A program made the position numbers and the translations under genes. 19,750 nucleotides of DNA, from the NCBI GenBank assembly GCA_002369325.1, contig DFDU01000068.1:1-19750 (forward strand). Direction: 5' to 3'. The stretch is from Lachnospiraceae bacterium UBA3820 (lineage in GTDB: Bacteria; Bacillota; Clostridia; Lachnospirales; Lachnospiraceae). Positions 1 to 6,864 of the stretch are shown piece after piece. Under the pieces are notes generated by a model. It was not told where the DNA came from and did not search any database. It was given only the letters and a program-made list of their open reading frames with translations. The first letter of the stretch is position 1. The number at the start of each line of letters is the position of its first letter.

Positions 1-558
1 GATGATTTATTTGATGAGGATGATGAGGATGATTTTGTTCCATCAAAACCTGCTAAAAGCTCATTTTCAAAAAGCAAGTCTGTAGATAAAACGCCGAGTT
101 ATTCAAGGGGAGCAAATTATTCAGCGTCACAGGTTCAGGCCTCTGCAAGAGCAGCACAAAGCCAGCAAAGCTCATATGCTTCTGCAAGACCTCAATCAAG
201 ACCTCAAAATAATAATCTTGTTGATTTTAATAACAATAAACAGCAAAGAACCAATTCTTACAGGGGTGGAAGTGAAGTGTACGTAATTAAACCGCAGGAA
301 ATAAGTGAATCACAGACTGTAGCAGATTTCCTTAATTCAGGAAAAACCATTGTTATCAATATGGAAGGGCTTGAACTTGCTCCTGCTCAAAGAATTATTG
401 ATTTCATCGGTGGTGCATGTTATGCAATCGGAGGTTCATTACAGGCTATTTCAGCAAATATATTTATAGCAGCTCCAAGCTCAATCGAAGTATCCGGTGA
501 TTTACGAGAAGAAATTTTAAATGAAACCACTGTATCACCTCAGCTTGGAAAATACTAA
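1..558 (+). CDS. sepF: Cell division protein SepF (5' end cut by window)
   Basis: SepF assembles on the inside of the membrane and tethers and bundles FtsZ at the division site. The frame is open from base 1 to the stop at 556-558, giving 185 residues and no start in the window. A GTG at 277 is only an internal valine codon, because the reading frame continues upstream without a stop. The visible part starts with an acidic run (Asp/Glu-rich, residues 1-11), continues with a Ser/Gln/Asn-rich linker to about residue 90, and ends in the SepF core (about 93-170), beginning YVIKPQEI and containing FIGGACYAIGG. The membrane-binding N-terminal helix lies outside the window. divIVA follows after 65 bases, the usual sepF/divIVA arrangement of Firmicutes. 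Family assignment is secure. Confidence 0.95.
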   Translation, partial: DDLFDEDDEDDFVPSKPAKSSFSKSKSVDKTPSYSRGANYSASQVQASARAAQSQQSSYASARPQSRPQNNNLVDFNNNKQQRTNSYRGGSEVYVIKPQEISESQTVADFLNSGKTIVINMEGLELAPAQRIIDFIGGACYAIGGSLQAISANIFIAAPSSIEVSGDLREEILNETTVSPQLGKY

Positions 559-623
559 AATATAATTTCATGGGTATATAAGTAGAAGGTAAATTTTAAT
601 TTTAACGGGGGATAATAAAAGTA

Positions 624-1901
624 ATGCTTACACCGGTTGATATTCAACAAAAAAAATTCAGGACAGGACTTGGTTACGAAAAGAAAGATGTTAATGCCTT
701 TTTTGAAATTGTTTCCGAATCATACGAAAAATTATATCGTTCAAACGCGGAATTGAAAGAAAAGGTTTTAACTCTTACCGATGGATTACAAAACTATAAA
801 TCCAAGGAAGCCGAACTTGAAAAATCAATCATGATAGCTGAAAAGGATTCTGAGGAAGCAAAGTCCAAGGCTCTTAAGGAAGCTAAAAACATTGAACTTG
901 AAGCAAAAAACAAAGCAAAAAATATTGTTGCGGATGCAAAAAAAGAACTTGAAGAAATTACAGCCAAGATAACAGAGCTTGAGACACAATATGCAGCATA
1001 TAAATCAAATTTTGTTTATTTTATGAAAAAACAGTTTGAAATGCTTGAGGTGGATGACTTTGATCCTAAGTCATATATTGATGAAAAATCTCTTCAGACT
1101 CTTGGTGTAAGTACCGGTGGTTCAGGCGGCTCGTCAAAGAGCAGATCAAGCGGTCCTAATATGCCTTTTGGTTCATTTGACGGAGATCCTCAAATGCGTG
1201 ATGAATCGACACTTGGCGGATATAACGGTGGTTCTATGGGTGGTATGTCTACAAGAGCTGAAGATAAAGTTAGCACAAGTGCTGTTTACACTTCAAATCT
1301 TTCAGCAGGTGAGAACTTTGTTGACCCATTTAATCCTGATGCAAGAAAACAGGAAAACAGATATAACCCTTATGATGGTCGTACCGTTACAAACAAGAAA
1401 AAAAGTGAATCTTCATTTACTGTTAATAAAGATGGTACGAGCAGCGGAAAATATTCCTCACGTTCAAATACAAGAACTACACAGACGAAGAAGACTACAT
1501 CATCTTCATCTTCTTCAACAACAAAGAAGACCGATGATAAATCTTCTGATAAAAAAAGTGATCCCGTGCATGCGGTAAAACCTGATACATCAAGTAAAAA
1601 GGAAACCGATGCAAAGATTAAGGATATAGTTAATTCAAAAGTTGATAATAAAAAATCACAATCTTCATCAGCAAATACTTCTCAAAATGAAAAGCCTAAA
1701 AAACCTGTTGTTGATAATATATTTACATTTGAAAAAGATACTAAGCCTGCTCCTAAAGCAGATGAAGACAGCAGGAAGGAAAATGAAGATATCCCAACCT
1801 TAAATTTCGGTGAGGATGATGTAGAAGTTGAAACCGTTAAAGATAATAATCTTATCGGCAACGGAGATGATGACGATTCAGAAGATTTTGAATTTGTATA
1901 A
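624..1901 (+). CDS. divIVA: DivIVA-family septum/pole protein with long disordered tail
   Basis: DivIVA proteins bind curved membranes at septa and poles and recruit partner proteins. Residues 1-30 match the lipid-binding N-terminal domain (LTPVDIQQKKF, then GYEKKDVNAFF). A long coiled coil rich in Glu, Lys and Ala runs from about 28 to 140. Residues about 165-425 form a low-complexity tail: Gly/Ser stretches, then Ser/Thr/Lys stretches, then an acidic end. At 425 residues it is far longer than the B. subtilis protein (about 164); the excess is all tail. In the N-terminal loop the Phe-Arg pair of B. subtilis is replaced by a shorter TGLGY. The start is the ATG after a GGGGG-containing site at 607-611. 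aroB follows 24 bases downstream, consistent with co-transcription. Confidence 0.93.
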   Translation: MLTPVDIQQKKFRTGLGYEKKDVNAFFEIVSESYEKLYRSNAELKEKVLTLTDGLQNYKSKEAELEKSIMIAEKDSEEAKSKALKEAKNIELEAKNKAKNIVADAKKELEEITAKITELETQYAAYKSNFVYFMKKQFEMLEVDDFDPKSYIDEKSLQTLGVSTGGSGGSSKSRSSGPNMPFGSFDGDPQMRDESTLGGYNGGSMGGMSTRAEDKVSTSAVYTSNLSAGENFVDPFNPDARKQENRYNPYDGRTVTNKKKSESSFTVNKDGTSSGKYSSRSNTRTTQTKKTTSSSSSSTTKKTDDKSSDKKSDPVHAVKPDTSSKKETDAKIKDIVNSKVDNKKSQSSSANTSQNEKPKKPVVDNIFTFEKDTKPAPKADEDSRKENEDIPTLNFGEDDVEVETVKDNNLIGNGDDDDSEDFEFV

Positions 1902-1925
1902 TATAATATAGGAGAATGTTAATTT

Positions 1926-3035
1926 ATGATAATTAAGGATTTGATTGTCCGAAGAGACGAAAAACCCATATATAATATAACATTCAACGATTCTTATGAT
2001 AAATTGGCCGAATCCGTAAAGGAGCTTGGCTTTTCAAACCGAAAGATATGTATTGTATCTGAAACTAATGTAGCATCCTTATATATGGATGCTATATTGT
2101 TTTCGTTAAAAGAATCCGGATATTTCAAATATGTATGTAATTTTGTATTTCCGGCCGGAGAAGAAAGTAAGAATCTTGATGTTGTAAAGGATTTATATGA
2201 AAAGCTTATTTTAGAGCATTTTGACAGAAACGACTTATTGATTGCTCTCGGTGGTGGCGTTACCGGTGATCTTACCGGTTATGCGGCAGCTACTTATTTA
2301 AGAGGTATTGATTTTGTTCAGGTTCCTACCAGCCTTTTATCTCAGGTTGACTCAAGTGTAGGCGGTAAAACAGGTGTTGATTTTTCTTCATATAAAAATA
2401 TGGTTGGTGCATTTCATATGCCAAGACTCGTATATATGAACCTTAATGCCTTAAAATCTTTGGATAAAAGACAATTTATATCAGGTATGGGCGAAGTTAT
2501 AAAATATGGTCTTATACTTGATAAGGATTATTATAATTGGCTCAAGGAAAAGCATGATTTAATCTTTTCCTTTGATTATAATACCTTATGTGAGCTTGTA
2601 TATAAAAGCTGTGACAGTAAACGAATAATTGTGGAAGAGGATCCGACTGAAAAGGGCCAAAGAGCATTGCTTAATTTCGGACATACACTCGGACATGCAC
2701 TTGAAAAATATATGAATTTTGAATTATTGCACGGTGAATGTGTCTTAATCGGCTCGATTCTTGCATCGATTATCTCCTTTAATAAAGGAAATATAAACAA
2801 AACAGCTTTGGACGATATTGTAAATACAATAAAATCAATGGATATACCTGTTTTACCAAAGGATATTGATATTGATACAATTATTGAATTTACCAGAAAT
2901 GACAAAAAAGCAGTGGGAGACAAGCTTAAATTTATTCTTCTTAAAGATATCGGAAATGCTTACATTGATATGACAGTAAGTTCGGAAGATATGAAAAATG
3001 CATTTTATGTATATATGGAAAAATACAATAATTAA
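1926..3035 (+). CDS. aroB: 3-dehydroquinate synthase
   Basis: AroB converts 3-deoxy-D-arabino-heptulosonate 7-phosphate to 3-dehydroquinate, step two of the shikimate pathway, using NAD+ and a divalent metal. The 369-residue length is normal. The NAD-binding motif GGGVTGDLTGY lies at 109-119, followed by PTSLLSQVDSSVGGKTG at 134-150. The expected metal ligands are Glu190 (GMGEVIKYG), His253 (FGHTLGH) and His269 (LLHGE). A GGAG ribosome binding site lies at 1911-1914. No other shikimate gene is visible, so this is a lone biosynthetic gene inside a division/envelope operon. Identification rests on several conserved motifs and is secure. Confidence 0.96.
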   Translation: MIIKDLIVRRDEKPIYNITFNDSYDKLAESVKELGFSNRKICIVSETNVASLYMDAILFSLKESGYFKYVCNFVFPAGEESKNLDVVKDLYEKLILEHFDRNDLLIALGGGVTGDLTGYAAATYLRGIDFVQVPTSLLSQVDSSVGGKTGVDFSSYKNMVGAFHMPRLVYMNLNALKSLDKRQFISGMGEVIKYGLILDKDYYNWLKEKHDLIFSFDYNTLCELVYKSCDSKRIIVEEDPTEKGQRALLNFGHTLGHALEKYMNFELLHGECVLIGSILASIISFNKGNINKTALDDIVNTIKSMDIPVLPKDIDIDTIIEFTRNDKKAVGDKLKFILLKDIGNAYIDMTVSSEDMKNAFYVYMEKYNN

Positions 3036-3091
3036 ATCCGTGTTTCCCATATTATTATGAATTAAATAAAAATTATATTAAGGTATGAAAA

Positions 3092-3742
3092 ATGAAAGAA
3101 AAAAAGATTAAAATAATGTTTCTTCCGATATTTTTTGTTGCTTTGCTTACATCGATAGACCGGTTAACAAAATTTATCATTAAAAGTAAATTTGTACTTT
3201 TTGAATCGAAAGAAGTAATTAAAAATATATTTTCAATTACATACATTCATAACGAGGGGGCTGCCTGGGGCATGATGCAGGGCAGACGAATTTTCTTCTT
3301 AATTTTGACATCTTTAGTGGTTGTCGGATGTTTTTATATATTATATAATATAATTGGTAACCGTAAATACTTTATGTTAACTGTGTGCATCGTAACCCTT
3401 ATTTCCGGCGCTATAGGAAATATGATAGATCGTTTTAAATACGGCTATGTAATTGATTTCCTTGATTTTAAGCTTATTAATTTTCCTGTATTTAATGTTG
3501 CCGATATATATGTAACAGTAAGTATGTTTTTTGTTCTTATTCTTATGATATTTGTATATAAGGAAGAAGATATAGATTATATTATAGGAAAAAAATCTGC
3601 ATTAAATGAAGCTAACGAAAGCGGTAAGGAAATCGAAACTTACGAAAATGAAAATTCATCAGAGGATGACGAAAAATCTGTTGAAGAAACAGGATCCGAA
3701 ACAGGTGATATAAAAGATATGGATGAGGACACGGTTGAATAA
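3092..3742 (+). CDS. lspA: Lipoprotein signal peptidase II with acidic C-terminal tail
   Basis: LspA is a polytopic membrane aspartyl protease that removes signal peptides from diacylglyceryl-modified prolipoproteins. Residues 1-157 hold the usual four hydrophobic segments and motifs: DRLTK near 23-27, NEGAAWG at 54-60, GAIGNMIDR at 106-114 and FPVFNVADI at 131-139. The two catalytic aspartates are Asp113 and Asp138. After the last membrane helix comes a strongly acidic, probably cytoplasmic tail of about 55 residues that most LspA proteins lack, hence 216 residues instead of the usual 150-170. The last 18 codons including TAA are repeated imperfectly right after the stop (see repeat feature). 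The binding site is a weak AAGG about 8 bases before the ATG. The DUF3048 lipoprotein in this window is a plausible substrate. Confidence 0.95.
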   Translation: MKEKKIKIMFLPIFFVALLTSIDRLTKFIIKSKFVLFESKEVIKNIFSITYIHNEGAAWGMMQGRRIFFLILTSLVVVGCFYILYNIIGNRKYFMLTVCIVTLISGAIGNMIDRFKYGYVIDFLDFKLINFPVFNVADIYVTVSMFFVLILMIFVYKEEDIDYIIGKKSALNEANESGKEIETYENENSSEDDEKSVEETGSETGDIKDMDEDTVE

Positions 3743-3796
3743 ACAGAACCTGAATCAGGAGACGAAAAAGATATGGTTAAGGACACGGTTGAATAA
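3689..3796 (+). repeat. 54-bp imperfect tandem duplication spanning the lspA stop
   Basis: Copy 1 is 3689-3742, the last 17 sense codons and TAA of lspA. Copy 2 is 3743-3796, directly adjacent. By hand alignment 44 of 54 positions agree with no gap, and the last 17 bases (through TAA) are identical. Copy 2 stays in the lspA frame and would encode TEPESGDEKDMVKDTVE, against TGSETGDIKDMDEDTVE in copy 1. It ends 3 bases before the next gene's ATG and carries an AAGGA at 3779-3783 that copy 1 lacks at the same place. It is seen directly; a duplication that included the stop codon is inference. Confidence 0.85.
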
Positions 3797-3799
3797 AGT

Positions 3800-4720
3800 A
3801 TGGACGAAATTAGAATTATAATTGATGAATTATTTAGTTCTTGTATAGGTAACCGAATAGATAAATTCCTTTCCGATGAACTTGAGTCTTATTCAAGGGC
3901 CTATATCCAAAAATTGATTGATAACGATTGTATTCTGGTTAATAATAAGCCCATTAAGGCAAATTACAAAATAAAGTCGGGCGATATCATTGATATTGAC
4001 GTTCCTGAGCCTGAAATAATCGATATAATACCGAAGAATATCCCTTTAGATATTGTATATGAAGATAAGGATATAATTGTAGTTGATAAACCAAAGGGCA
4101 TGGTTGTACATCCGGCTCCGGGACATTACGACGATACGCTCGTAAATGCACTTATGTATCACTGTAAGGATCTTTCTACCATAAATGGCATTATGCGCCC
4201 CGGAATCGTACACCGAATCGATATGGATACATCCGGACTTCTTTTGGTTTGTAAAAATGATACATCACACAGGATTATGGCCGAAAAATTTAAAACACAT
4301 GATATAACCCGTGTTTATACGGCAATTTGTTATAATCATTTTAATCAAACTGACGGTACGATCGATAAACCTATAGCAAGGCATAAAACTGACAGAAAAA
4401 GAATGACTATTGATGAAAAGGGAAGACGAGCCGTTACACATTATCACGTATTAAATAATCTTAAGGAAAATATGTCCTTGATAGAATGCAGACTCGAAAC
4501 AGGCAGAACACATCAAATAAGGGTTCATATGGCAAGTATAAATCATCCGTTACTTGGTGATGAAGTCTATGGGCCAAAAACAAAAAAATTTAATCTTAAC
4601 GGCCAGACTTTACATGCCGGCGTACTTGGATTTAATCATCCAACAACAAACGAATATATTGAATTCAAATCAGAACTTCCGGAATATTTTAAAAAGCTGT
4701 TAAGTATTCTTGAACCATAA
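3800..4720 (+). CDS. rluD: RluA/RluD-family 23S rRNA pseudouridine synthase
   Basis: This is a family enzyme that isomerises uridines to pseudouridine in large-subunit rRNA. An S4-type RNA-binding domain occupies about residues 15-75 (NRIDKFL, then a basic helix and ILVNNKPIKANYKIKSGD). The catalytic domain follows with the motif HRIDMDTSGLLL, where Asp141 is the expected catalytic residue, and later GRTHQIRVHM and HPLLGDEVYG. The length of 306 residues and the domain order fit RluD and B. subtilis YlyB; the exact target uridines cannot be read from sequence. The gene follows lspA, a common Firmicute pairing. Its ATG lies 3 bases after the second copy of the duplicated lspA end, and the only nearby Shine-Dalgarno-like stretch is AAGGA 16 bases upstream, so coupling to lspA translation is possible. 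Confidence 0.93.
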   Translation: MDEIRIIIDELFSSCIGNRIDKFLSDELESYSRAYIQKLIDNDCILVNNKPIKANYKIKSGDIIDIDVPEPEIIDIIPKNIPLDIVYEDKDIIVVDKPKGMVVHPAPGHYDDTLVNALMYHCKDLSTINGIMRPGIVHRIDMDTSGLLLVCKNDTSHRIMAEKFKTHDITRVYTAICYNHFNQTDGTIDKPIARHKTDRKRMTIDEKGRRAVTHYHVLNNLKENMSLIECRLETGRTHQIRVHMASINHPLLGDEVYGPKTKKFNLNGQTLHAGVLGFNHPTTNEYIEFKSELPEYFKKLLSILEP

Positions 4721-4735
4721 ATCGAATTAATGACC

Positions 4736-4781
4736 AAAAGCACAACACATTTTATTTGCAATTTGTGTTGTGCTTTTTTTT
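4736..4781 (+). terminator. Rho-independent terminator of the sepF-rluD operon
   Basis: A perfect 14-bp stem pairs 4736-4749 (AAAAGCACAACACA) with 4764-4777 (TGTGTTGTGCTTTT). The loop is 14 bases, and a run of eight T covers 4774-4781. It sits 15 bases after the stop of the pseudouridine synthase and closes the left operon. Confidence 0.92.
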
Positions 4782-4822
4782 GCAAAAAAGTCTAAAAAAC
4801 CTAGATTTTATGCGGATTTAGC

Positions 4823-4851
4823 TTGACAGAAAGAGTGCGTTGTGGTATAGT
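4823..4851 (+). promoter_or_regulatory. Consensus sigma-A promoter of the recombinase gene
   Basis: TTGACA at 4823-4828 and TATAGT at 4846-4851 are separated by exactly 17 bases. The -35 box is a perfect consensus and the -10 has one mismatch from TATAAT. A-rich sequence (4782-4800) lies upstream. The predicted transcript start near 4858 gives a leader of about 90 bases. It is the best promoter in the window and implies the recombinase is transcribed independently of the upstream operon. Confidence 0.85.
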
Positions 4852-4868
4852 AAAAGTAATCCAATTAT

Positions 4869-4921
4869 TCGCAAAACTCAGGTTTTACGAAAATATACGG
4901 TAACTTGTTTGCGAGTTGTGC
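4869..4921 (+). promoter_or_regulatory. Leader with two mutually exclusive pairings
   Basis: Within the recombinase leader, TCGCAAA (4869-4875) can pair perfectly with TTTGCGA (4908-4914). Alternatively GCAAAACTC (4871-4879) can pair with GAGTTGTGC (4913-4921), with one internal mismatch. The two helices share bases on both sides and cannot form together. No T-run follows either, so this is not an obvious terminator. It matches no riboswitch class I recognise; a regulatory role is inference. Confidence 0.35.
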
Positions 4922-4932
4922 ATGAAAAAAAA

Positions 4933-4941
4933 TAAGGAGGT
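4933..4941 (+). promoter_or_regulatory. Strong ribosome binding site of the recombinase gene
   Basis: TAAGGAGGT is a near-perfect complement of the 16S rRNA 3' end and lies 8 bases before the ATG at 4950. It fixes the start codon and predicts efficient translation, which is unusual for a recombinase. Confidence 0.85.
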
Positions 4942-4949
4942 ACTTCTTT

Positions 4950-6002
4950 ATGGCTGAATTAACATATCAACAACAAATCGATATGCAAAATATTGATCTG
5001 ATCAGAAACATTTCAAGTGAGCTTCCGGATTATATGCGTCATTTCTTTCGTTCAATTCAACAAAGTAAATCTTCACGTACAAGACTCGGTTATGCTCGTG
5101 ACATAAAAAACTTTTTTGAATATATTGTTGAGGCTTATACGGATGCACCTTTAAATTCACCTAAGGATGTTACCCTGGATATTCTTTCGTCCATAAATGC
5201 GATTTTCATTGAGGACTACGAGGATTATCTCCAAAAATACTCTAAAAACGGCCGTATATACACCAATGATAAAGCCTCCATAAAACGTAAATTATGCTCA
5301 CTTAGTGTTATGTATACCTATTTTTACAAAAATGACATGGTTACAGGTAATCCTATAAATAAAATCGAACGTCCCCGTCTCAAGGACAAGCAAATTACGC
5401 GTATGGACTATGATGAGGTTGCAAATTTCCTTGATACAGTCGAATATGGCGTAAATTTGACCGATAAGCAATTACAATACCATGGGAAGGCAAAAAATCG
5501 CGATTTGGCCCTTTTAACGCTTATGTTAAGTACCGGAATCCGTATTTCCGAATGTGTGGGCTTGAATATCCATGATGTAGACTTCAAAAATATGTGTATT
5601 AAGGTGACTCGAAAAGGTGGCAAGGAGGCCCTTGTATACTTTTCCGACGAAGCAGCCGAGCCATTAAGCATTTATATCGACGAACGAAAAAAAATCGATG
5701 CTGCTTCCGGCCATGAAAATGCCCTTTTCTTATCTTCCCAAAGAAAACGAATCAGCGTTCGTACAGTTGAAAATATGGTAAAAAAATATGCTCGTTCTTC
5801 GGTTCCGCTTAAACATATTACACCGCATAAGCTTCGAAGCACCTTCGGTACAAATCTTTATCGGGAAACGGATGATATTTATCTTGTAGCTGATGTACTC
5901 GGACACAGCGATGTAAATACAACCAGAAAGCATTATGCGGATATGGATGATGATCGTAAACGTCGTGCAAGAAACAAGGTTACTCTCCGTGAAAAGCAAT
6001 AA
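4950..6002 (+). CDS. XerC/D-like tyrosine recombinase
   Basis: This is a site-specific tyrosine recombinase that would cut and rejoin DNA through a 3'-phosphotyrosine intermediate. Residues about 25-135 form the SAM-like core-binding domain and 150-350 the catalytic domain. All expected active-site residues are visible: Arg198 (STGIRISE), Lys222 or Lys225 (RKGGKE), His293 and Arg296 (TPHKLR), His319 (LGHSD) and the nucleophile Tyr329 (RKHYADM). The length of 350 is slightly above XerC/XerD, mainly through an insertion around 163-183 before the first catalytic helix. The gene has its own promoter and strong ribosome binding site, is bounded by terminators on both sides, and has no excisionase, attachment repeat or phage gene beside it. 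That fits a resident chromosomal recombinase better than an integrase of a mobile element. Whether it acts at dif cannot be told here. Confidence 0.9.
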   Translation: MAELTYQQQIDMQNIDLIRNISSELPDYMRHFFRSIQQSKSSRTRLGYARDIKNFFEYIVEAYTDAPLNSPKDVTLDILSSINAIFIEDYEDYLQKYSKNGRIYTNDKASIKRKLCSLSVMYTYFYKNDMVTGNPINKIERPRLKDKQITRMDYDEVANFLDTVEYGVNLTDKQLQYHGKAKNRDLALLTLMLSTGIRISECVGLNIHDVDFKNMCIKVTRKGGKEALVYFSDEAAEPLSIYIDERKKIDAASGHENALFLSSQRKRISVRTVENMVKKYARSSVPLKHITPHKLRSTFGTNLYRETDDIYLVADVLGHSDVNTTRKHYADMDDDRKRRARNKVTLREKQ

Positions 6003-6075
6003 ACTTATAATCAGTTAATTTATAAGTCAAAAATATTAACTATAATAATATTATGTAAATTAATATCATATTTAC

Positions 6076-6118
6076 AAAACAAAAGCTAAAGAATTATATT
6101 ATCTTTAGCTTTTGTTTT
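6076..6118. terminator. Bidirectional terminator between convergent genes
   Basis: A perfect 16-bp stem joins 6076-6091 (AAAACAAAAGCTAAAG) and 6103-6118 (CTTTAGCTTTTGTTTT) around an 11-base loop. Each strand ends in a T-rich arm (TTTTGTTTT), so it can stop transcripts from the recombinase on + and the kinase-like gene on -. Upstream, 6003-6010 and 6020-6027 form another 8-bp AT-rich inverted repeat without a T-run. Confidence 0.85.
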
Positions 6119-6124
6119 ATTATT

Positions 6125-6742
6125 TTATTCCATTGAATTAATTACTTCAATTATATAATCAACTGTCTTATCGATGTCCATAAGACTGCTGTTTACAAAT
6201 AAATCATAGCTGTCAAGGGATGCCCATTTCTTTGAAGTATAATAATTATAATATGAAGCACGTCCCTTATCTTCTTTTATTATCTGACTTCTTGCCTTAT
6301 CTTCCGATAAATCAAAGCGTTCCATAACGTTTTTGATTCTTTTATCTATAGGGGCATATATAAATATTCTTACAAGATTTTCATTATGTCTTAATGCATA
6401 ATCGGCGCATCTTCCTACAAATACACAAGGTCCTTCCTCGGCAATACTTTTAATGGTGTCATAGGTTGCCTGAAAAGCCTGCTGATTAAGATTTGCATGA
6501 TAACCTGTACTTGTAAAACCGTAGCTGTAAGGATCCATTACAAGGGAATATAAAAAGCTTTTAGAAGGTTTTTCATCCAGACTCTTAAGTAAATTCTCGC
6601 TTAATCCGCTTTTCTTTGCGGTCTCATTTAATAGTTCCTTATCAAAAAAAGTATATCCAAGCTTATCAGCGAGTTTTCGCCCTATTTCACGTCCGTTACT
6701 TCCGAATTGTCTTCCTATAGTTATAACTGTCTTTTTAGCCAT
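6125..6742 (-). CDS. Cytidylate-kinase-like protein (AAA_33/Cytidylate_kin2 type)
   Basis: This is a P-loop nucleoside-monophosphate-kinase-like protein of 205 residues. The nucleotide-binding loop is the variant GRQFGSNGREIG at 10-21, followed by FFDKELL near 32-38. A second conserved stretch, VFVGRCADY, is at 107-115 and a basic lid-like segment (EDKGRASYYNYYT) at 157-169. This pattern fits the cytidylate-kinase-like family common in Clostridia, not the canonical Cmk that phosphorylates CMP; the substrate is unknown to me. The start is supported by AAGGGGGGC about 7 bases before the ATG. It is transcribed alone, between a two-way terminator downstream and the VWA gene upstream, with its own probable promoter. 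Confidence 0.85.
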   Translation of the reverse strand: MAKKTVITIGRQFGSNGREIGRKLADKLGYTFFDKELLNETAKKSGLSENLLKSLDEKPSKSFLYSLVMDPYSYGFTSTGYHANLNQQAFQATYDTIKSIAEEGPCVFVGRCADYALRHNENLVRIFIYAPIDKRIKNVMERFDLSEDKARSQIIKEDKGRASYYNYYTSKKWASLDSYDLFVNSSLMDIDKTVDYIIEVINSME

Positions 6743-6799
6743 AATAAAGCCCCCCTTATTGTATAAAAAATGACATAACTATCTTAAATCTACAAGATA

Positions 6800-6828
6800 A
6801 TTATATCATTTTTTTCTTTGTAAATCTA
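6800..6828 (-). promoter_or_regulatory. Possible promoter of the kinase-like gene
   Basis: On the - strand a perfect TATAAT lies at 6800-6805, with TAGATT at 6823-6828, 17 bases upstream. The -35 match is poor (3 of 6). The 122-base gap between the VWA gene and this gene holds no clear terminator, so read-through from upstream is also possible. Confidence 0.35.
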
Positions 6829-6864
6829 TATTTATTTACGATTGTTTAATTTAAATCCGCTGTT

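Noticed and set aside
277..558. SepF as a complete 93-residue protein starting at GTG 277
   Set aside because: The same frame is open back to base 1 and encodes the acidic/Ser-Gln linker typical of SepF; the gene is cut by the window edge, not short.
1117..1578. A 153-codon open frame within divIVA
   Set aside because: It is a +1-frame reading of the low-complexity tail with Leu/His/Arg-rich nonsense composition and no supporting ribosome binding site.
4922..4957. Short upstream frame MKKNKEVLLYG overlapping the recombinase start
   Set aside because: It has no ribosome binding site of its own and contains the binding site of the recombinase; a chance reading is more likely than a leader peptide.
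6003..6027. Inverted repeat ACTTATAA/TTATAAGT as a terminator
   Set aside because: Only 8 A/T-rich pairs with no T-run; the 16-bp stem just downstream is the convincing terminator.
4823..6118. Recombinase as part of an integrated mobile element
   Set aside because: No attachment repeats, excisionase, cargo genes or change in base composition were seen, and the gene has its own consensus promoter and terminators.
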